Assembly (NCBI GenBank): GCA_028293225.1
Contig: JAQGPE010000749.1
Coordinates: forward strand, 1-6,201
Reading direction: 5' to 3'
Length of the DNA stretch: 6,201 nt
Origin: Akkermansiaceae bacterium
Lineage (GTDB): Bacteria > Verrucomicrobiota > Verrucomicrobiia > Verrucomicrobiales > Akkermansiaceae
The position numbers were made by a program, and so were the translations under genes. Numbering within the stretch: the stretch's first letter is position 1; every line of letters begins with the position of its first letter. Below are positions 5,063 to 6,201 of this stretch, one piece after another. Under the pieces are notes generated by a model. That model made no database searches, was not told where the DNA came from, and saw only the letters and a program-made list of their open reading frames with translations.

Positions 5063-6186
5063 CGCCGGACCATCTCCTTCCAGTGGACACGCGCTTCCGT
5101 AGCGAGCGGCCCGGGATCCTCCTCCGACCATTTGGCCAGCGCAGCATCCAGAACCGGCTCCCGGAATTCCTTGGGTAAAGCCGACCAGGAAGCATCCAGC
5201 GCGGGAAAGCCGCGGGTCTCCAGCAGAACACTGGTGAGGTAGCTTTCACGCTGCCCCACCGCCACGGCGACATCGAGCAGAGCGGCATCCATCTTGCCAT
5301 CGGCGTGGTCGGCCAGCGAACTGCCGATCCAGCCGCGAAGCTCTTCAGACAAGCCAGAGAGACGCTCCAAAGCGGCTGCCCGCGCGGGAGAATGCGATTG
5401 TCCAACCTCCACGCCCGCGATGCACAACTCGGAAGCATTGGAGCTATCGGCCCGGTCCAGAGCATTTCTGCTGACCACCCAATCCACTGCGGTGACTGGA
5501 TCGCGGCGAACCCAGCCGCTCAGCAGGATGCGGCAAAGATTGATGTTTTCGGACGTCGCCAGAGCCGGGGCCTCCAGCGCACTCCGGAAGGCATAGTCCG
5601 CTGGGAAATCGGGCTTGGCTGAATAAGAAATACCCCGGGAGACAGAGGCTGCGACCTCGACCGTTCTCTCCGCTGAGATCCCACAGCTCGCCAGAATGAA
5701 TGCCTCCCGCGCGAGGGGAGCCCAGGAATCGTAGAACCGGTCCCGGTGCTGTTGGAAAACCGCGTAGGCCGCCCAGGGATCTTTCTTCGCCAGCATTTCC
5801 AGGAACAACTGCGGGAGATAACCTCTCCGGTCCGCCTTTGCCTCGCCCTCACCGGACTCGAGAGAGATCTGGAGCGCGCGAATCCCCTGCCGGTCGAAAA
5901 GCTCGGCGACGATCGCCTGGGATGAGACGTCGTCCAAAGACCGGCCCGGTTCTCTTAGCAACTCCCATAGATCATCCGTCGGGCAGCGGGCCAATGTCCG
6001 GGCGAAAAGCATCGCCTCGTTTGGAGATGGCTCCAGTGCGCGCGATTCCGGAGCATGCCATGACGGAGGCGAGGACGCTGCATGCGGGACATCTTTCATT
6101 TCCTGCCGAGCCGCCAGTGACCACCCCAGCCAGCCCCCGAAAACGCAGCCGGCGAGTGTCACGATCATCTTGAGACGCGAGGTCAT
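5035..6186 (-). CDS. Membrane-anchored or exported helical protein with DP-type repeats, function unknown
   Basis: The 383-residue product starts with a short basic segment and one hydrophobic helix (about 7-26, MIVTLAGCVFGGWLGWSLAA), which acts as a signal anchor or signal peptide; no clear cleavage site or lipobox follows. A Pro/Ser-rich linker (about 33-55) leads into an all-helical body. Three segments align with each other: LEMLAKKDPWAAYAV (129-143), LSGWVRRDPVTAVDWV (222-237) and LAKWSEEDPGPLATEA (350-365), sharing a Trp/Leu, two charged residues, Asp-Pro and a small Ala-rich helix. This suggests a TPR- or HEAT-like helical repeat scaffold facing the periplasm. I associate repeats of this kind with uncharacterised Verrucomicrobiota proteins, but that is memory, not a search. 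No enzymatic motif was seen. It converges on the ygfZ-like gene with 9 bases between stops; its promoter lies beyond the right edge. Confidence 0.78.
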   Translation of the reverse strand: MTSRLKMIVTLAGCVFGGWLGWSLAARQEMKDVPHAASSPPSWHAPESRALEPSPNEAMLFARTLARCPTDDLWELLREPGRSLDDVSSQAIVAELFDRQGIRALQISLESGEGEAKADRRGYLPQLFLEMLAKKDPWAAYAVFQQHRDRFYDSWAPLAREAFILASCGISAERTVEVAASVSRGISYSAKPDFPADYAFRSALEAPALATSENINLCRILLSGWVRRDPVTAVDWVVSRNALDRADSSNASELCIAGVEVGQSHSPARAAALERLSGLSEELRGWIGSSLADHADGKMDAALLDVAVAVGQRESYLTSVLLETRGFPALDASWSALPKEFREPVLDAALAKWSEEDPGPLATEARVHWKEMVRRGWAAGTTK

Positions 6187-6193
6187 TTCCCTG

Positions 6194-6197
6194 CTCC
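6194..6197 (-). promoter_or_regulatory. Ribosome binding site of the DP-repeat protein
   Basis: On the minus strand GGAG lies 7 bases before the ATG at 6184-6186, within CCGGAGCAGGGAA. Its spacing is normal and it supports the chosen start, which also gives a clean N-terminal hydrophobic helix. Confidence 0.55.
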
Positions 6198-6201
6198 GGG
6201 T

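Noticed and set aside
1..6201. Mobile element, CRISPR, toxin-antitoxin or defence system
   Set aside because: No transposase, integrase, regular repeat-spacer array, terminal repeats or paired small toxin-like ORFs were seen; composition looks uniform across the window.

Overview
The window is GC-rich bacterial DNA, densely coded, with six genes that can be read. The gene content (an S20 beginning with a MANHKSALKRVRQ-type N-terminus, a plant CslA/CslC-like family 2 glycosyltransferase, a helical exported protein of a type I associate with Verrucomicrobiota, and a protein with scattered 'DPxxA' motifs) suggests a member of the Verrucomicrobiota, perhaps near Luteolibacter or Akkermansiaceae. 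That assignment is inference from protein character; no marker gene long enough to prove it is present. No tRNA, rRNA, CRISPR array, insertion sequence or phage gene was seen.

Layout, left to right. The left edge holds the first 28 codons of rpsT (minus strand), with a good sigma70-type promoter and a short leader containing a hairpin. Upstream of it, also on the minus strand, is a two-gene unit: a processive membrane glycosyltransferase (817-2328) followed 8 bases later by a lipoprotein L,D-transpeptidase (182-808). Together they look like an envelope module, one protein making and probably exporting a beta-linked polysaccharide, the other remodelling peptidoglycan or attaching something to it. 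A divergent intergenic region (2329-2520) separates them from a plus-strand unit of three tightly packed genes: an uncharacterised exported helical protein (2521-3360), an NADP-type beta-hydroxyacid dehydrogenase of the glyoxylate/succinic-semialdehyde reductase kind (3357-4208, 4-base ATGA overlap), and a YgfZ/GcvT-like folate-binding iron-sulfur maintenance protein (4213-5025, 4-base gap). That unit runs head-on into a minus-strand gene for an exported or membrane-anchored protein with three 'DP' repeat units (5035-6186). The two stop codons are only 9 bases apart and are bracketed by a perfect 9-bp inverted repeat.

The main points of interest are the glycosyltransferase/L,D-transpeptidase pair, the unknown exported protein translationally tied to a reductase and YgfZ, the repeat protein, and several small non-coding structures: a direct repeat with an anti-Shine-Dalgarno-like core in the glycosyltransferase leader, a palindrome in the divergent region, a hairpin in the rpsT leader, and the inverted repeat across the convergent stops. 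No complete novel defence or mobile system is visible. Functional statements come from reading motifs; no database search or folding program was run.
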